From: Poriferisodalis sp965208925
GTDB lineage: Bacteria; Actinomycetota; Acidimicrobiia; Acidimicrobiales; Poriferisodalaceae
Direction: 5' to 3'
DNA length: 64,000 nt
NCBI RefSeq assembly: GCF_965208925.1
Contig: NZ_OZ242364.1
Location: 3,348,001 to 3,412,000, forward strand
Within the stretch, counting starts at the first letter, position 1; the number at the start of each line of letters is the position of its first letter. The position numbers were made by a program, and so were the translations under genes. The notes below the pieces were generated by a model. That model was not told the origin of the DNA and ran no database searches. It saw only the letters and a list, made by a program, of their open reading frames with translations. Of this stretch, positions 7,470 through 17,001 are shown piece after piece.

Positions 7470-10007
7470 CTAGAGCCGCGGATCGACCGGCTCGCTCTCC
7501 AGCGCGAGCACGCCGAAGACGCACTCGTGGATCCTGGACAGGTGCTCGTTGGCGACAAACCGGTCGAGTGCCTCGATCCCGAGCGCGAATTCGCGTCGTG
7601 CCAGCGACGCCTTGCGGCCGAGCGACCGGCCGCGAAGCCGTTCGAGATTCGCCGGTTCGAGGTATTCCGGCCCGTAGATCAGCCGCAGATAGGAGCGTCC
7701 CCGGCACTTGACACCTGGCAGCACGAGGTTGCCGCCGGTGCGAACGATCGATGACGCCGGCTTGACGACCATTCCCTCGCCGCCGGCCTCGGTCATTGAC
7801 AACCACCAGTCCGTCGCCTGAGCCACGGAGACATCGGAATCGAGATCGACAGAGCGACGATCGGTCCGGCGCAGTCCGTCGGAACTTGCCGAGATCCATG
7901 CGTCGATCTGTTCGAGATGCCAGCTATGCGGGCGACGGGCCAAGACCTCGCCCTCTGCGGCAAGCAGTTGGAACGGCGCCAGCTCGACCCCTTCGGCGCC
8001 TTCGACCTCCCAGCAATAGCGCCGGTACGCATCGACATAGTGCTCGACGTGTTCGGCGCGCTTGCGGGTTCGCTCCGCCAGGGCATCCAGCTCTATCCCC
8101 CGGCCTCGAGCGCCGGACAGCAGATGCGAAGCGGCCCCGAGCACGTTGGCACCCGCTGCTCCGGCAGCGGCGTAGAGGTCTTGCACCAGCCCGGCCGATT
8201 TCGCCGACCACGGGAGCATCTCAGCATCCACGACGAGCCAGTCGGTACCGAGCTGGTCCCAGGTGCCGGCCGCCTCAGCCGCAGTCCGCAGGCGATCGAG
8301 CAGTACCCGAGCCGCACCGGGCTCACCGAAGAACGGTCTGCCGGTGCGGGTCACGATCACGCCTGCGTCATCGTTCGCGATGCCGAAACGGGACTGCGCT
8401 GCGTCGGCGTTGCGGGCGACGATGAGCACGGCGCGCGATCCCATGTGCTTTTCCTGGCAGATGAGGTCATTGACGCCGGCCTTGCGGAACAGCGAGAACG
8501 CTTCATCGGGATGCTCCAGAAAGTCCTCACGCTTGCTGGCGGCAGCGGGTGCCATCGTCGGCGGCAGGTACACGAGCCATCGCGGATCGGTGGCGAACCG
8601 GCTCATGACTTCCAGAGCGGCACTCGAACGCTCGGCGTCAATGGTGACGCGCCCCGCCAATCCGGTGTCGACGTGATGCTTGCCGAGGACGTCGTCGAGA
8701 CTCAGGTGACGCGTCGAGTGCCGGGGTGCATCGCTCGCAGCGGGCCGGATCGGCGCATAGTGCTCACGCGCTGCGGCGACCGAGACCAGTTCCCGCTCCG
8801 GCCAGCGAAGCGCGGTCAGCTCGCCGCCGAACACCGCCCCGGTGTCGAGGCAGATGGTGTTGTTGATCCAACCCGGCGCCGGCACGGGCGTGTGGCCGTA
8901 CACAACCGCGGCATCGCCGCGATAGTCGGAGGCCCACTCGTACCGCACCGGCAGGCCGAACTCATCGGTCTCACCGTCGGTGTCGCCGTACAGCGCGAGC
9001 GTGCGGACGCGGCGTGACGAGCGCCCGTGGTAGCGCTCGGGCAGCCCTGCATGGGCGACGACGAGGCGGCCGCCGTCGAGCACGTAGTGGCTGACCAGGC
9101 TGTCGATGAACCCGGCGACCTGCTCGGAGAACTCAGGGTCGCGCGCCTCGAGCTGTGCGAGCGATTCAGCGAGCCCATGGGACACCTGGACGTTGCGCCC
9201 GGCCAGGGCGCGGCGCAGCTTGTTCTCATGATTGCCGAGGATGCACAACGCCGTTCCTGCGGCGACCATCGACATCGCCACATCCAGTACCTCGGTCACC
9301 GCGGGGCCGCGATCGACGAGATCGCCCAGAAAAACCGCCTTGCGGCCCTCGGGGTGCGCGATGGGCTCGGCCGACGTGTCGTAGCCCAGTTCGCCGAGCA
9401 GCTCCACGAGCTCGGCGTGACAGCCATGGACATCGCCGATGATGTCAAACGGCCCCGCATCGTCCCGACGGTCGTTCCAGAGCTTGGTGCGGACGATCTC
9501 GACCGAGTCCAGCTCGGACGCCGATCCGACGGTGTACACCCGCGTGAAGCCCTCTTTGCGCAGGCGCTTGGCCGTGCGGCGCAGCGTCGCGTGCTGGCGC
9601 CTGATTGCGTGCTCCGGGGTTTGGCGATCCCGGCGCTCGCCGTTGTGTTCCAAACACAGCGCGAGCGGAAGGTCGAACACGACCGCCGTTGCGAGCACGT
9701 CGTTGCGGCGTGCCAATTCGACCAGTGACTTTCGGTCTTCGGGCTTGACGTTGGTGGCGTCGACAACGGTGAGTCGCCCCAGCTCGAGTCGCTTGTCGAC
9801 AATCGTGTGGAGCAGTTCGAAGGCGGCCGGAGTCACCGATTGATCGGTCTCGTCGTCGCTCACCAACGCTCGGCATTGATCACTCGACACGACTTCGGTC
9901 TCGCCGAAGTGCCGGCGCGCAAACGTCGACTTGCCAGAGCCCGATGCGCCGCAGAGCACGACGAGGCCGAGTTCGGGGATCTTGATGCTGGTGAGGGGCT
10001 GTCTCAT
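7470..10007 (-). CDS. pnkp: Polynucleotide kinase-phosphatase-adenylyltransferase of bacterial RNA repair
   Basis: 845 residues with the three modules of bacterial Pnkp. The N-terminal 5'-kinase has P-loop GASGSGKST (20-28). The central metallophosphatase has GDVHG (191-195), GDLVDRGP (228-235), GNHE (258-261) and VVAHAG. The C-terminal adenylyltransferase has the nucleotidyl-transfer motif EKHMGSRA with Lys520 as probable AMP acceptor, and GEGMVVKP. It heals and, with Hen1, seals and 3'-end-modifies ribotoxin-cleaved RNA in characterised systems. hen1 ends 10 bases upstream on the same strand. The length matches characterised Pnkp (about 850). Confidence 0.93.
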   Translation of the reverse strand: MRQPLTSIKIPELGLVVLCGASGSGKSTFARRHFGETEVVSSDQCRALVSDDETDQSVTPAAFELLHTIVDKRLELGRLTVVDATNVKPEDRKSLVELARRNDVLATAVVFDLPLALCLEHNGERRDRQTPEHAIRRQHATLRRTAKRLRKEGFTRVYTVGSASELDSVEIVRTKLWNDRRDDAGPFDIIGDVHGCHAELVELLGELGYDTSAEPIAHPEGRKAVFLGDLVDRGPAVTEVLDVAMSMVAAGTALCILGNHENKLRRALAGRNVQVSHGLAESLAQLEARDPEFSEQVAGFIDSLVSHYVLDGGRLVVAHAGLPERYHGRSSRRVRTLALYGDTDGETDEFGLPVRYEWASDYRGDAAVVYGHTPVPAPGWINNTICLDTGAVFGGELTALRWPERELVSVAAAREHYAPIRPAASDAPRHSTRHLSLDDVLGKHHVDTGLAGRVTIDAERSSAALEVMSRFATDPRWLVYLPPTMAPAAASKREDFLEHPDEAFSLFRKAGVNDLICQEKHMGSRAVLIVARNADAAQSRFGIANDDAGVIVTRTGRPFFGEPGAARVLLDRLRTAAEAAGTWDQLGTDWLVVDAEMLPWSAKSAGLVQDLYAAAGAAGANVLGAASHLLSGARGRGIELDALAERTRKRAEHVEHYVDAYRRYCWEVEGAEGVELAPFQLLAAEGEVLARRPHSWHLEQIDAWISASSDGLRRTDRRSVDLDSDVSVAQATDWWLSMTEAGGEGMVVKPASSIVRTGGNLVLPGVKCRGRSYLRLIYGPEYLEPANLERLRGRSLGRKASLARREFALGIEALDRFVANEHLSRIHECVFGVLALESEPVDPRL

Positions 10008-10017
10008 CGACCTGCGC

Positions 10018-11406
10018 TCATCGCCGGAAGATCGCCATCTGGGTCGGCGATCCGCAGTCAGGATTCAATGGGCCGATGCCGCTGAGCTCAAAGCGGTAGC
10101 CGAACCGGTCCGACACGCTTCGGGCCCACGCCGCGAATTCGTCGCGGGTCCACTCGAAGCGATGATCGCCGTGCCGCAGGCCGGCTGGACTGAGGTGCTC
10201 GAACTTCGTGTTGTACTCCCGGTTCGGCGTCGTCAGCACCACTGCGCCCGGCGCGGCATCACCGAAGACGACCTCGGCGAGCACATCGAGCCGTTCGACG
10301 TCGACGTGCTCGATCACCTCCACCATCGTCGCGATGTCGAAGCCGCGGGCGCGCTGGTCCGTGTAGGTGAGCGCTCCCTGCCGGAGCCAGATCCGCTCCC
10401 TGCGCCGCTCCGACAACTCGTCCAGACCCAAGCGTCGCTGCGCTCGCTGCAGCGCCCCAATGGACACATCGATGCCCAGCACTTCGGTGACTGCGGGCTC
10501 GGCGACGAGTCGCTCCAGCAGGCGGCCTTCACCGCATCCCAAGTCCACTACCCGGCCACCTCCGAGCGCGCGCACAGCGCCGGCGACTGCCTCCAGCCGC
10601 TGCTCGCTCAGCTTGAGCGGGCGTTCGATCGCCTGCTCACGGCCTTCTTGATGCTCGGACACCGCATCGCAGTCCTCGCCGACCTCCGCCAGGCGCAACA
10701 GCGCCTCGCGGGCATAGCCGCCAAAGCGCAGGTACCGCCGGGAGATCATTCGCGTCTCGGGATGCGACTTGACCCAATCACCGCCCCGTCGCAGCAGCTT
10801 GTCGATCTCGTCCTCCCCGATCCAGTAGTGCTTGCGGTCATCCAGTACGGGCAGCAGGACGTAGAGGTGTTCGAGCACGCGCCGAACGGTGAGCCGACCG
10901 CTCATGCGCACAGCGAAGTACGGGCTGTCGCCCCACGACGGGAAGTGCGTGTCCAGCGCGATGGGCCGGGCCTCCACCTCGTAGCCGAGTGGCTCGAACA
11001 ACCGCCGGAGCACGTCGGAGCCACCCCGCACGGGCACCACCGGCAACTCCACTTCGAGATCCAGCGACTGCTCGACCAATTCGGGACGGGCATCGCATGT
11101 GCCACTCATCGCCGTGCGGAACAGCCGAGCGAGCGCCACGCTGAGCATCGACGACGCCGCATACGGCCGGTCGTTCACGTACGGCTCCAGGCCTCCGGGC
11201 CGGTGCCGGCGCTGGCTCTGGGCCAGTCCGACCGGATCGACCTCTACGAAGGTCGTCGCCGTGCATCTGTGCGGCGTCGCCTCGGGATAGAAGACATGGG
11301 CATGCCCGAACCCCACATCCACCGACCGCACCCGGTCGGGATGCTTGTGCAGCAGGAATCCCAGATCTCGGGCATCGGGCGTCGTCGAGGTCAGCGAAAC
11401 CAGCAT
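10018..11406 (-). CDS. hen1: 3'-terminal RNA ribose 2'-O-methyltransferase Hen1
   Basis: 462 residues from ATG 11406. The N-terminal Hen1-L domain starts with LGFLLHKHPDRVRSVDVGFG and includes PYVNDRPYAASSMLSVAL. The C-terminal methyltransferase has the SAM loop VVDLGCGEGRLL and the metal-binding cluster EVIEHVDVERL, typical of bacterial Hen1. It adds a 2'-O-methyl group to the 3' end at the repair junction so that the same ribotoxin cannot recut. A TTG five codons upstream is possible, but the family N-terminus and the ATG favour 11406. Forms an operon with pnkp. Confidence 0.93.
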   Translation of the reverse strand: MLVSLTSTTPDARDLGFLLHKHPDRVRSVDVGFGHAHVFYPEATPHRCTATTFVEVDPVGLAQSQRRHRPGGLEPYVNDRPYAASSMLSVALARLFRTAMSGTCDARPELVEQSLDLEVELPVVPVRGGSDVLRRLFEPLGYEVEARPIALDTHFPSWGDSPYFAVRMSGRLTVRRVLEHLYVLLPVLDDRKHYWIGEDEIDKLLRRGGDWVKSHPETRMISRRYLRFGGYAREALLRLAEVGEDCDAVSEHQEGREQAIERPLKLSEQRLEAVAGAVRALGGGRVVDLGCGEGRLLERLVAEPAVTEVLGIDVSIGALQRAQRRLGLDELSERRRERIWLRQGALTYTDQRARGFDIATMVEVIEHVDVERLDVLAEVVFGDAAPGAVVLTTPNREYNTKFEHLSPAGLRHGDHRFEWTRDEFAAWARSVSDRFGYRFELSGIGPLNPDCGSPTQMAIFRR

Positions 11407-11502
11407 GAAGGCCCCATTCAAACCGATGGGCCGCTCAGGACCGCCGCATTATCGAGTGCACTGTCGCCGCGCATGGCCCGAACAGGGTTCAGCCAGCGCG
11501 CG

Positions 11503-11541
11503 TAGTCTCAGCGGGAGGCGAATACGGTCGTGGGACACGAC
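11503..11541 (+). promoter_or_regulatory. Probable promoter and palindrome before the alcohol dehydrogenase gene
   Basis: TAGTCT at 11503-11508 fits an actinobacterial -10 box. The leader then contains a perfect hairpin or operator, GTCGTG-GGA-CACGAC (11527-11541), and AAGGGGGCG just before ATG 11565. A regulator site is plausible but unproven. Confidence 0.35.
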
Positions 11542-11564
11542 TGATCGACGCAAGGGGGCGTGAG

Positions 11565-12656
11565 ATGAAGGCTGCTGTGCTTTGCGAACAGCCGGGCGAT
11601 CTGGAGATCGAGGACTTGCGCATCGATGCGCCAGGGCCGAACGAGGTGCTCATCCAGACCAAGGGAGCTGGCCTGTGCCACAGCGACCTCCACTTCATGG
11701 AGGGCCTGTTCCGGACGCCGCTTCCGATGGTGATGGGCCACGAATCGGCCGGCGTGGTGGAAGCCGTCGGATCCGATGTGAGCTACGTGGCACCCGGCGA
11801 CCACGTGGTGGCGTGCCTGTCGATTTTCTGCGGCCAATGCCACCGCTGCCTGTCGGGCAACCCGCACCGCTGCACGAACATTCGGGCCACGTCTCGGGCC
11901 AGGGATGCGGAGGCCCGTCTGAGCCGCGACGACGGCACCTCGGTCGACCAGATGGCGCGGCTGGGCGGCTTTGGCGAGCAGATGCTCGTACACCAGAACG
12001 CCGTGGTGAAGGTGCGGCCAGACATGCCGCTCGACCGGGCCTGCCTCATTGGATGCGGCGTCACGACCGGTTTCGGCGCCGCGGTGAACACTGCGGGCGT
12101 CGGCGTGGGCAGCGTGGTCTGCGTGATCGGCTGCGGCGGCATCGGGCTGTCCGCCGTGCAGGGCGCCCGGGTTGCCGGCGCCGGACGCATCATCGCCGTC
12201 GACATGACCGAAGCGAAGCTCGAGACCGCTCGCCAGATGGGTGCCACCGATACCGTCAACGCCGCGGAGGTGGACGACGTGGTCACCGCGGTGAAGGACA
12301 TGACCAAAGGCGGCGTGGAATACAGCTTTGAAGCCATCGGCCTGGCCACCACGGTGCAGCAAGCGTTCAACATGCTCGACATCGGCGGCACCGCCACCGT
12401 GATCGGCATGGTGCCGTCGAAGACCAAGGTGGAGCTGCGCGGCATCGACTTCCTGTCGGAGAAGAAGCTGCAGGGTTCGATGATGGGCTCCAACCAGTTC
12501 CGCAGCGATATTCCGATGATGATCGACCTGTATCTCGACGGGCGCCTCATGCTCGACGAGATGATCTCGGCACGCATCGACCTCGACCAGATCAACGAGG
12601 GCTACGGCTGGATGAAGGCCGGCGAGGCCACCCGCACCGTCATCACCTTCGACTGA
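11565..12656 (+). CDS. Zinc-dependent alcohol dehydrogenase (MDR family)
   Basis: 363 residues. Catalytic zinc ligands are seen in GLCHSDLHF and GHESAG; the structural zinc cysteines in CGQCHRCLSGNPHRC; the Rossmann loop in VIGCGGIGLSAV. It belongs to the class III-like branch used by NAD- or NDMA-dependent dehydrogenases. With mycothiol synthesis nearby, a mycothiol-linked formaldehyde role was considered, but nothing in the sequence proves it. The start is supported by AAGGGGGCGTGAG just upstream. Divergent from hen1 across 158 bases. Confidence 0.85.
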   Translation: MKAAVLCEQPGDLEIEDLRIDAPGPNEVLIQTKGAGLCHSDLHFMEGLFRTPLPMVMGHESAGVVEAVGSDVSYVAPGDHVVACLSIFCGQCHRCLSGNPHRCTNIRATSRARDAEARLSRDDGTSVDQMARLGGFGEQMLVHQNAVVKVRPDMPLDRACLIGCGVTTGFGAAVNTAGVGVGSVVCVIGCGGIGLSAVQGARVAGAGRIIAVDMTEAKLETARQMGATDTVNAAEVDDVVTAVKDMTKGGVEYSFEAIGLATTVQQAFNMLDIGGTATVIGMVPSKTKVELRGIDFLSEKKLQGSMMGSNQFRSDIPMMIDLYLDGRLMLDEMISARIDLDQINEGYGWMKAGEATRTVITFD

Positions 12657-12663
12657 ACCAACA

Positions 12664-12689
12664 GCGGGCTAGGGGTCTCACGAGCCCGC
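12664..12689 (+). terminator. Hairpin after the alcohol dehydrogenase gene
   Basis: GCGGGCT (12664-12670) pairs perfectly with AGCCCGC (12683-12689) across a 12-base loop, eight bases after the stop. There is no U-run, so termination is uncertain. The following gene's GTG sits inside a separate 12-base palindrome, GACACCGGTGTC (12692-12703), which could be an operator. Confidence 0.4.
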
Positions 12690-12698
12690 CGGACACCG

Positions 12699-13850
12699 GT
12701 GTCAGCTGACAACCCCGTCACGCTGTGGACGGAACGCAACACGACGCTCGACGCCGTCCGCGGCGTAGCGGTCTTGGGCATCCTGGCCATGAACGCCATC
12801 GCGTTCGGACTGCCGGCGGGCGCCTACACCAACCTCGACGCCGGCGGATCGCGATCGTTCCTGGACTGGATCATCGGCGGCGGCGGGGAGATCTTCGCCG
12901 ATCAGAAGTTTCTCGGCCTGTTCTCGATGCTGTTCGGCGCGGGCATCGTGCTGTTCGCCGACCGGGCTGCAGCGAAGGGTCGGCGCAGCGTGCTGCTGAG
13001 CTTGTGGCGCAACGCCCTGCTGCTGGTCATCGGCATTGTGCACTTGCTGTTCTGGGACGGCGACGTCCTCACCGTCTATGCGCTGTGCGCGCCCGTCGTG
13101 CTGACGCTGCGGCGACTGCCGCCCAAGGCTCTCTTCTGGCTGGGCAGCGCGTGCTACGCCGCTGTCGCCGTCGCTTCGTGGTTCGTCCAGTCGTCGCTGC
13201 GCAGTTTCTCCAGCGTGCTCATCGACTTCTGGCACTACGGCGACTACTACGGCGTCATAGAGACGTGGTTCTTCATGGACTACTTCGGGAGAGCCCTCGG
13301 CGCGATGCTCCTCGGAGTGGCGCTCTATCGGACGGGCGTCATCGTCGGCGATCGGGCGCCGACGTTCTACCGGCGCATGGCGGCATGGGGCCTCGGCATC
13401 GGGATGCCGCTGTCAAGTGCGGGTTTGGCCCTCATGGCGGCAACCGACTTCGACATCGATTGGGCCGTCGCAGGCACTATCCCCAACACCGTCGCCACTG
13501 TGCCGATCTGCCTGGGTTACCTGAGTCTGATCATCCTCTGGAACGCGCGCAGTGCCAGCAGCAGGTCGAACTCAGCACGTGCCGGAAGCATGCGGCGGCG
13601 CGTACGTGCACTCGGCCGCATGGCACTCACGAACTACCTCACCCAAACCGCACTGGGCCTGATCGTGCTCGGCGCGCTGCTGGACGATGTGGAGTTGAGT
13701 CGCACTTCGATCGCGGTGTTCGTGGTGGCCGTATGGGTGCTGCAGCTCTGGTGGTCGAAGGCGTGGCTGGACCGGTTCGGCTTCGGCCCGGTCGAATGGC
13801 TGTGGCGCTGTGCCACCTATCGCCGCTGGCAGCCACTGCGCGCCCGCTAG
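12699..13850 (+). CDS. DUF418-type multi-pass membrane protein
   Basis: 383 residues from GTG 12699. The N-terminus has LDAVRGVAVLGILAMNAI, the usual opening of DUF418/YeiB-like proteins; about ten hydrophobic helices follow, including FLGLFSMLFGAGIVLF and LLVIGIVHLLFWDGDVL, and the C-terminal LGRMALTNYLTQTALG and WSKAWLDRFGFGPVEWLWR are the recognisable DUF418 core. Biochemical function is unknown in the family; some members are thought to act in export or acylation. Same orientation as the alcohol dehydrogenase but separated by a hairpin. Confidence 0.8.
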   Translation: MSADNPVTLWTERNTTLDAVRGVAVLGILAMNAIAFGLPAGAYTNLDAGGSRSFLDWIIGGGGEIFADQKFLGLFSMLFGAGIVLFADRAAAKGRRSVLLSLWRNALLLVIGIVHLLFWDGDVLTVYALCAPVVLTLRRLPPKALFWLGSACYAAVAVASWFVQSSLRSFSSVLIDFWHYGDYYGVIETWFFMDYFGRALGAMLLGVALYRTGVIVGDRAPTFYRRMAAWGLGIGMPLSSAGLALMAATDFDIDWAVAGTIPNTVATVPICLGYLSLIILWNARSASSRSNSARAGSMRRRVRALGRMALTNYLTQTALGLIVLGALLDDVELSRTSIAVFVVAVWVLQLWWSKAWLDRFGFGPVEWLWRCATYRRWQPLRAR

Positions 13851-13921
13851 CTGGCGCTTTGAGCCCAAATCGGCAGGGCTTCAACCGATCAAATTGCAAG
13901 AGGGCCTTGACACGGCGCCGT

Positions 13922-13927
13922 TACAGT
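13922..13927 (+). promoter_or_regulatory. -10 box of the restriction-modification gene (leaderless)
   Basis: TACAGT lies seven bases before GTG 13935, so the transcript would start at or next to the start codon. No clear -35 hexamer is seen 17 bases upstream. Confidence 0.4.
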
Positions 13928-13934
13928 CGAACGG

Positions 13935-16900
13935 GTGATGTCGCAGGCCGCGGTCGACTTGAAGGCTGTCGTGCGTCGGCTGTGCGATCGAAGAACGCCG
14001 GGGCGGACGGAAGCCACCGTCCAATCTGACATCCGTCTCCTGCTGATCGCCTCGGGACTCAACATCTCCGACAACGACATTCTCGATGTGACGTTGGAAG
14101 CCCCCCTTGGCGACCGTCGAAGGATCGACATCGAGATCGGGCGCACCGTCATGGAGGTCAAGAAGTCGCTAGCGAGCGGAGCATCACTCGATGACGCGAC
14201 TGCCCAACTCAGCGGCTACGTGGCCGAGCGCGGCCGTCAACTCAGCCAGCGCTACGTCGGAGTCGTCACGGACGGGCGCGACTGGCACCTCTTCCACTCA
14301 GTCGAAGACGGCCTCAAACCGATCTCCACGTACCGAGTGGATCCCGCTGCCCCAGAACCCGGGCCACTGATTGCGTGGCTCGCCGCCGTGCTGGTCACAC
14401 AGCAACAGGTCGCTCCGACACGGCAGGCGATCTCTAGCCGGCTGGGCGCAGACAGTCCCGGGCACCAGCTCGAACGGGCAACCCTGCGCACGATCTACGA
14501 CGCAAACCGCAACAATCCGGAAGTCCAGGTCAAGCGCGAACTCTGGGCCAAGCTCCTGACCACCGCACTGGGAACGCAGTTCGGTTCGGACGAGGACGAT
14601 CTCTTCGTCGAACACACGCTGTTGGTGGCGACTGCCGAGTGCGTCGCGCACGCTGCACTCAACTACTCCATCACCCATCTCGAGCCGACTCATTTGCTGC
14701 GCGGAGAGCTATTCGCACAGCAGTCGCAGATTCACGGCGTCGTCGACCATGACTTCTTCGACTGGCCCTTGGACTGCGGTGACGCCGGCGCCATCTGGGT
14801 CTCGGCGCTCGCACGACGTCTGCATCAGTTCGACTGGTCAAGTGTCAGCCACGACGTCATGAAGACCATCTATGAGTCGATCATCGGCGTCGAAACGCGT
14901 CGACGGCTCGGTGAGTACTACACGCCGGACTTCCTGGCGGAGTCGATTGTCGAGGAAACCATCACTCACCCGCTTGAGATGTCGGTGTTGGACCCCAGCT
15001 GTGGTTCTGGCACCTTCCTCTTCCACGCGATTCGGCGATACCTCGCCGCCGCAGACTCGGAGGGCATCGCGAACGGCGAAGCTATTGCAGGCGTCGCCAA
15101 GATGGTCTACGGCATCGATGTGCACCCAGTCGCCGTGACACTCGCACGCGTCACCTATCTGCTGGCCATCGGAACCGAGCGCCTCGCCGCGTCCGACCGG
15201 GGTCCGCTTCGAATTCCCGTGTTTCTCGGCGATTCCCTTCAATGGGGGCAGCGAGGCGATATTTTCGCCTCGGAAACCCTCAACGTCAGCACCGGCGACG
15301 GCGCACACCTCTTCGCCGATCAACTGCGATTCCCCCAAGCGTTGCTGAACGACGCTGAGAGGTTCGATGCCCTCGTCGCCGACCTCGCCGAGATGGCCGC
15401 AACCAGGGAGCCGAGTTCTCGACCTGCGGTCTTCGCATCCATCTCGGCCAAACACGATCTCGACGACCGGCACGCTGCCACGGTGCGCGCCACCTTCGAA
15501 ACCATGTGCCGCCTGCATGACGAACGCCGCGATCACATCTGGGGCTACTACGTGCGAAACCTTGCGCGCCCGGCCTGGCTGGCGATTCCTGACAACCGCT
15601 GCCATGTACTCGTTGGCAACCCGCCTTGGCTGGCGTACCGGCACATGACAGACGCAATGAAGTCCACCTTTCGTGAGATGGCAAGGACGCGAGGCCTTTG
15701 GTCGGGCAGACACGTCGCGACGCATCAGGATCTGTCGGACCTGTTCGTCGCCAGGGCCGTCGAGCAATACCTGGCTCCCGGCGGCCGACTTGCCTTCGTC
15801 ATGCCGGCTGGCGTCCTCACAAGGGCTCAGTCAAGCGGTCTGCGCTCCGGCAAGTTCCCGCTCGGACAGGGCGACAACGTCCACGTCAAGTGGGACACTC
15901 CCTGGGATCTCTCGCCGATCAGCCACACGTTCTTTCCCCGCACTGCATGTGTCGCATTCGGGACTCGATCGACCGAATGCCTGCCGATGCCGACCCAAGT
16001 CGAGCGGTGGTCCGGAACGCTCCGAGACCCGAGCCAGTCTTGGAGCGCCATAGCGCCCAACCTGACGCGAACTCGCGCAAGCAACGACTCGGGTGAGGCG
16101 CCCAGTTGGACATCCCCGTACAAGGCGCTCTTCAGGAACGGGGCCAATGTCTACCCACGGCTCTTGACGACAGTCAAGCCGGATCAAGAGCCGCCATTGG
16201 GTGCCGGATCGGGACGGCGTGCAGTGCGCTCAGACCGAGGGGTCTATGCAAAAGGCGATTGGAAGGAACTGCCGGACTTGCGTGGAGTCGTAGAGAACGA
16301 GTTCGTATACCCAATGCTGCTGGGCGAGTCGGTACTTCCCTTCTTGCAACGCTCACCTGTGGAGGCGTTGATTCCGTTCGATGGCGTCAAGATGTTGGCC
16401 GACACCGAAATCGACACCTTCGACGGCCTGGCGCGCTGGTGGCAGCAGGCCAGAGCGCTCTGGTCCGAACATGGCAGCGAGCCTCGCGCCCTACAGGAGT
16501 CGCTCGACCACTACGGCAAGCTCACCTCGCAGTTCCCTCTCGCACCAGCGCGAGTCGTATGTGCAGTTTCCGGCATGCACGTCACTGCCTGTCGAGTACT
16601 CGATGACGATGCACTGGTCGAGCATCAACTCGATTGGGCGCCAGTGAATTCAGCGAGAGAAGGAACGTACCTCTGCGCCGTTCTCAACAGCGCTTTGGTG
16701 ACCACGGCAGTAGAGCCATACATGGTGTCTGGAAAGGGCGGCGGCCGTCACATCGGGCCTCATCTGTGGAAACTGCCCATCCCCATCTACGACGAGAGGG
16801 ACCAACTGCATCGCCGACTCGCGGCGCTCGGCGCCCAAGCCGAGAAATTCGTGGCCGATCTCGAAATCCCAGCGATGAAGGCACACGGCGCGATTCGACG

Positions 16901-16991
16901 GCGGATTCGCGCGAGCTTGGCAGCCGACGAAATCGGCAGCGAGATCGAAGGAGCGGTCTCGGAGCTCTTGGCAGTGGCGCGACCTGAGTGA
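13935..16991 (+). CDS. Type IIG-like restriction-modification enzyme (N6-adenine methyltransferase fused to nuclease)
   Basis: 1018 residues. An N-terminal PD-(D/E)xK-like nuclease is suggested by RRIDIEIGRTVMEVKKSL (about residues 55-75). A helical linker follows, then an N6-adenine methyltransferase with GEYYTPDFLAESIV, SAM motif I DPSCGSGTFLFHAIRRY, GIDVHPVAVTLARVTYL and catalytic NPPW. The C-terminal ~350 residues are probably target recognition, with SGKGGGRHIGPHLWKLPIP. Single-polypeptide layout suggests type IIG/IIL; no separate specificity or nuclease gene is adjacent. GTG 13935 is followed at once by ATG 13938; either could initiate. Flanking genes are unrelated housekeeping or metabolic genes, consistent with an acquired defence gene. 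Confidence 0.85.
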   Translation: MMSQAAVDLKAVVRRLCDRRTPGRTEATVQSDIRLLLIASGLNISDNDILDVTLEAPLGDRRRIDIEIGRTVMEVKKSLASGASLDDATAQLSGYVAERGRQLSQRYVGVVTDGRDWHLFHSVEDGLKPISTYRVDPAAPEPGPLIAWLAAVLVTQQQVAPTRQAISSRLGADSPGHQLERATLRTIYDANRNNPEVQVKRELWAKLLTTALGTQFGSDEDDLFVEHTLLVATAECVAHAALNYSITHLEPTHLLRGELFAQQSQIHGVVDHDFFDWPLDCGDAGAIWVSALARRLHQFDWSSVSHDVMKTIYESIIGVETRRRLGEYYTPDFLAESIVEETITHPLEMSVLDPSCGSGTFLFHAIRRYLAAADSEGIANGEAIAGVAKMVYGIDVHPVAVTLARVTYLLAIGTERLAASDRGPLRIPVFLGDSLQWGQRGDIFASETLNVSTGDGAHLFADQLRFPQALLNDAERFDALVADLAEMAATREPSSRPAVFASISAKHDLDDRHAATVRATFETMCRLHDERRDHIWGYYVRNLARPAWLAIPDNRCHVLVGNPPWLAYRHMTDAMKSTFREMARTRGLWSGRHVATHQDLSDLFVARAVEQYLAPGGRLAFVMPAGVLTRAQSSGLRSGKFPLGQGDNVHVKWDTPWDLSPISHTFFPRTACVAFGTRSTECLPMPTQVERWSGTLRDPSQSWSAIAPNLTRTRASNDSGEAPSWTSPYKALFRNGANVYPRLLTTVKPDQEPPLGAGSGRRAVRSDRGVYAKGDWKELPDLRGVVENEFVYPMLLGESVLPFLQRSPVEALIPFDGVKMLADTEIDTFDGLARWWQQARALWSEHGSEPRALQESLDHYGKLTSQFPLAPARVVCAVSGMHVTACRVLDDDALVEHQLDWAPVNSAREGTYLCAVLNSALVTTAVEPYMVSGKGGGRHIGPHLWKLPIPIYDERDQLHRRLAALGAQAEKFVADLEIPAMKAHGAIRRRIRASLAADEIGSEIEGAVSELLAVARPE

Positions 16992-17001
16992 GCAGACCCG
17001 G

